64,000 bases of DNA from CAVVDY01 sp963819645 (GTDB taxonomy: Bacteria > Acidobacteriota > Terriglobia > Terriglobales > Acidobacteriaceae), in contig CAWFWZ010000003.1 of the NCBI GenBank assembly GCA_963819645.1, positions 253,580 through 317,579 of the forward strand. The letters run 5' to 3'. A program made the translations under genes and the position numbers. Within the stretch, counting starts at the first letter, position 1; each line of letters opens with the position of its first letter. The notes beneath the pieces are model-generated. The model searched no databases and was not told the origin of the DNA. It worked only from the letters and a program-made list of their open reading frames with translations. Positions 61,899 through 64,000 of the stretch are shown here, in pieces.

Positions 61899-63192
61899 AT
61901 GGAAACTTCTTTAATGCTGGAGCAGGAAAAGAATCCCTGGAGCAGCAAGCTGCCCGATTCAATCAAGCTGCCGAAAGGTTGAAGCTCGACGAGGGGCTGT
62001 GGAAGGTGCTGCAACAGCCCGCTCGCGAAATCATCGTTCATATACCCGTAGCGCTGGATAGCGGAAAGATTGAGGTCTTTACCGGATATCGCGTGCAGCA
62101 TTCCATCGCGCGTGGCCCGGCGAAGGGTGGCGTTCGCTATTCGCCCGACGTCACGCTCGACGAGGTGCGCGCGCTGGCGATGTGGATGACCTGGAAGTGC
62201 GCGGTCGTCGACGATGCCAGTCCACGGGGGCGCCAAGGGCGGGGTCACCATCGACCCGAGCAGCACGTCGCGCGGCGAGCTCGAACGCGTCACCCGCCGC
62301 TACACCGGCTGAGATCTGCCGAGTTCATCGGCCCGGAGCAGGACGTGCCTGCGCCCGACATCAGCACCGACGAGCAGACGATGGCGTGGGTGATGGACAC
62401 CTACTCCATGCACATGCGGCCACACCGATCACCGCCGTCACCACCGGCAAGCCGCTGGCCGTGGGCGGATCGCGGGGACGCGCGACCGCCACCGGCCGCG
62501 GGCGTGATCACTCGGCGGCGCTGCGCTCGGCGACGCAGGCGTCAAGCTGGACGGGAGTAAGACCCGGGCCATTATTCAGGGCTTCGGCAAGGTCGGGTCG
62601 CACGCGGCCCGCTTCCTGCACGACGCGGGACACACGATGGTGCGGTGTCGACGAGCGGGACGGCGGACTGTCCGCGCCACGGGCTCGACATCGCGGCGCT
62701 GTGGGGCACGCCAGAGCTGACCGGCCACGTCGTCCACGGCTTCAACGGCGGGACGCAGTCGACAACACCGAGGACCTGCTGGTCGCTCGACGTGCGACGT
62801 TCTGGTCCCGGCGGCGATCGGAGGAGCGTCATCACCTCAGCGAGACCGCCGACCAGGTCAAGGCCACGGTGGGTGGTCGAGGGCGCCAACGGTCCGACCA
62901 CGGCGGCCGCGGACGACCATCCTGGCTGAGCAGGCACGTGTTCGTCGTGCCCGACATCCTGGCCAACGCCGGCGGCGTCATCGTCTCCTACTTCGAGTGG
63001 GTGCAGGCCCACCAAGGCTACTTCTGGAAGGAATCGGTGGTGAACGAGCAGCTCAAGGACATCATGGTTTCGTCGTTTGAGGACGTGGTTCGCTACGCGG
63101 AAACGCACCACGTGAATAACCGCATTGCCGCGTATATGCTGGCCATTGATCGGGTAGCGTTTACAATTCGGCAACGCGGATTTTACGCCTGA
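61899..63192 (+). CDS. gdhA: Glu/Leu/Phe/Val dehydrogenase family, probable glutamate dehydrogenase (many frameshifts; mosaic)
   Basis: Oxidative deamination or reductive amination of glutamate with NAD(P). ATG 61899 with GGAG upstream. The reading changes near 61936 and continues AAERLKLDEGLWKVLQQP and GPAKGGVRYSPDVTLDEVRA (substrate Lys region). The centre shows pieces in different frames: DISTDEQTMAWVMDTYS, TTGKPLAVGGSRGRATATGR, GFGKVGSHAARFLHDAG (Rossmann) and EGANGPTTAAAD. The end VVPDILANAGGVIVSYFEWV..AAYMLAIDRVAF is clean. From about 62200 to 62930 G+C is near 75% in places and frameshifts are densest, unlike both ends. About 425 residues if intact. Confidence 0.82.
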
Positions 63193-63217
63193 TTACTGAC
63201 TTGGTAATCGCATCGAA

Positions 63218-63251
63218 GGGCGGCTCTCCCGGAGGAGGGCCGCTTTCTTTT
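63218..63251 (+). terminator. Intrinsic terminator after glutamate dehydrogenase
   Basis: GGCGGCTCTCC pairs with GGAGGGCCGCT across CGGA-type loop bases (two G-T pairs), followed directly by TTCTTTTT. A strong stem plus T-run 25 bases after the stop is a standard Rho-independent terminator. Confidence 0.75.
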
Positions 63252-63736
63252 TACGCAAAATAATCTCCAAAATTCCGCAGATTCCGAATTGGAACAGGAG
63301 CATAATGGTGAAAAGGCGCTCTCGCGCGTGTGGAAACGGACCTCAGATAGCAATGGTTCGCCTGCTTTCCAGTCTCCGGCTTCTCGCGGTAATTGTCGTT
63401 AGTCCAATCCTCGTGCTGGGCATCCTTATTGCCTGCGCGCTTCACCCGCCAGTATTACCTTCCGCCGCCTCTGCAACAGGCCGCTGCGCCTGCTGATGAA
63501 CGCCTCAGACTCGGTGCGAGGTTGCCCGGTGGGATACAGCTGCTGGAGGCGTACCGGCGCCCGCCATGCTGGACGAGATTGCGGTGCACCACGAAGACAA
63601 CGCTTCTTAGCTCTTAGCGCAAACCCGTAGTCGCGTCATGAGCATCTGACCTGCATTTCCCCGGTTGCTTGCCTCTTCCGGGTGAACGATAACGATTGCG
63701 AACGCGAGCTACTGCGCCACCTGCCACTCTGGTTTT
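63252..63736. other. Region with only short, doubtful reading frames
   Basis: A hydrophobic stretch (LRLLAVIVVSPILVLGILIA, near 63372) in one frame is followed after a possible frame change by LPGGIQLLEAYRR in another, which might be a short broken membrane protein gene before pgsA. Nothing here is recognisable, and no ribosome site or family motif supports a call. Confidence 0.3.
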
Positions 63737-64000
63737 GTGAACCTTCCGAACTACATCACGTTAACCCGTATCGCCTGCATCCCGGTGCTGATCTGGGTGC
63801 TGACCAGCAGTTCGTTCAGATTCAGACGATGGCGATCGCGGTTGCAGGCGTCGTTCATCTTCATTGCCGCCTCGATCACCGATGCCATCGATGGCTACCT
63901 GGCCCGCAAGCGCGCGCAGGCTACCACCATGGGCATGCTGCTCGATCCGGTGGCCGACAAGCTGCTGATGCGGCTGCCTTCATCACGCTGGTGCAGTTCA
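63737..64000 (+). CDS. pgsA: CDP-diacylglycerol--glycerol-3-phosphate 3-phosphatidyltransferase, N-terminal part
   Basis: Starts GTG 63737 (MNLPNYITLTRIACIPVLIW), the usual PgsA N-terminus, and contains the CDP-alcohol phosphotransferase signature: DGYLAR then eight residues, G, three, D, three, D (DAIDGYLARKRAQ, GMLLDPVADK), all acidic residues present. It makes phosphatidylglycerol phosphate in the inner membrane. The gene runs off the window; a one-base deletion near 63970 is likely, since the other frame reads AAFITLVQF as expected. Confidence 0.9.
   Translation, partial: MNLPNYITLTRIACIPVLIWVLTSSSFRFRRWRSRLQASFIFIAASITDAIDGYLARKRAQATTMGMLLDPVADKLLMRLPSSRWCSS

Overview
The window looks like chromosomal DNA of an Acidobacteriota bacterium (Terriglobia/Koribacter-like). 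The call rests on gene content: an alternative complex III (Act) operon joined to a caa3-type oxidase, an acidobacterial-style VWFA protein, a carboxypeptidase-regulatory-domain TonB receptor, secreted beta-propellers, and many short palindromic repeats between genes. Base composition is moderately high in G+C and codon use favours G/C at third positions. No CRISPR array, prophage, IS transposase or rRNA was seen; one tRNA (Leu, CAA) is present.

About half of the genes are broken by single-base frameshifts that leave conserved motifs intact in another frame. They fall in housekeeping genes as well as accessory ones, so I read most as sequence or assembly errors. Genes are annotated over their full reconstructed span, with the approximate breakpoints given.

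Layout. 1-12.3 kb: respiratory operon actA(end)-B-C-D-E-F, a small membrane protein, a SCO copper chaperone, then coxB-A-C-D. It should move electrons from quinol through ACIII to a type A2 caa3 oxidase. 12.3-24.5 kb: VWFA protein, OmpR/PhoB-type regulator and PhoR-type kinase, K+ channel, NAD(P)HX repair enzyme, tsaE, mazEF, queD, hslU without hslV beside it, DAHP synthase, DUF481 outer-membrane protein. 24.5-30.7 kb: OmpA-like protein, patatin/beta-barrel (type Vd-like) protein, and a large Tyr/Gly/Trp-rich secreted protein. 30.8-36.2 kb: GH13 and GH63-like glycoside hydrolases plus a DUF4105 membrane protein. 36.2-41.1 kb: DoxX, NmrA-like oxidoreductase and a divergent TetR regulator with a candidate operator, set among dense hairpin repeats. 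41.2-48.7 kb: rhomboid protease, TonB-dependent receptor, a KaiC-like double ATPase followed by a histidine kinase with a degenerate receiver, and tRNA-Leu. 48.9-61.7 kb: a secreted beta-propeller district (two paralogous PQQ-like propellers flanking a cupredoxin-like lipoprotein and a YVTN propeller lipoprotein, then an Fn3-like protein, an eight-repeat PQQ propeller and a kelch/galactose-oxidase-like protein). 61.9-64 kb: glutamate dehydrogenase and the start of pgsA.

The observations I rate highest are two families of intergenic hairpins with constant caps or loops but different, self-complementary stems (36.2-36.7 kb, and scattered at 7.6, 39.8 and 41.0 kb), the beta-propeller district with its duplicated leader, the KaiC/kinase pair, and two neighbouring genes whose interiors differ sharply in composition from their own ends (60.7-61.25 kb AT-rich; 62.2-62.9 kb very GC-rich).
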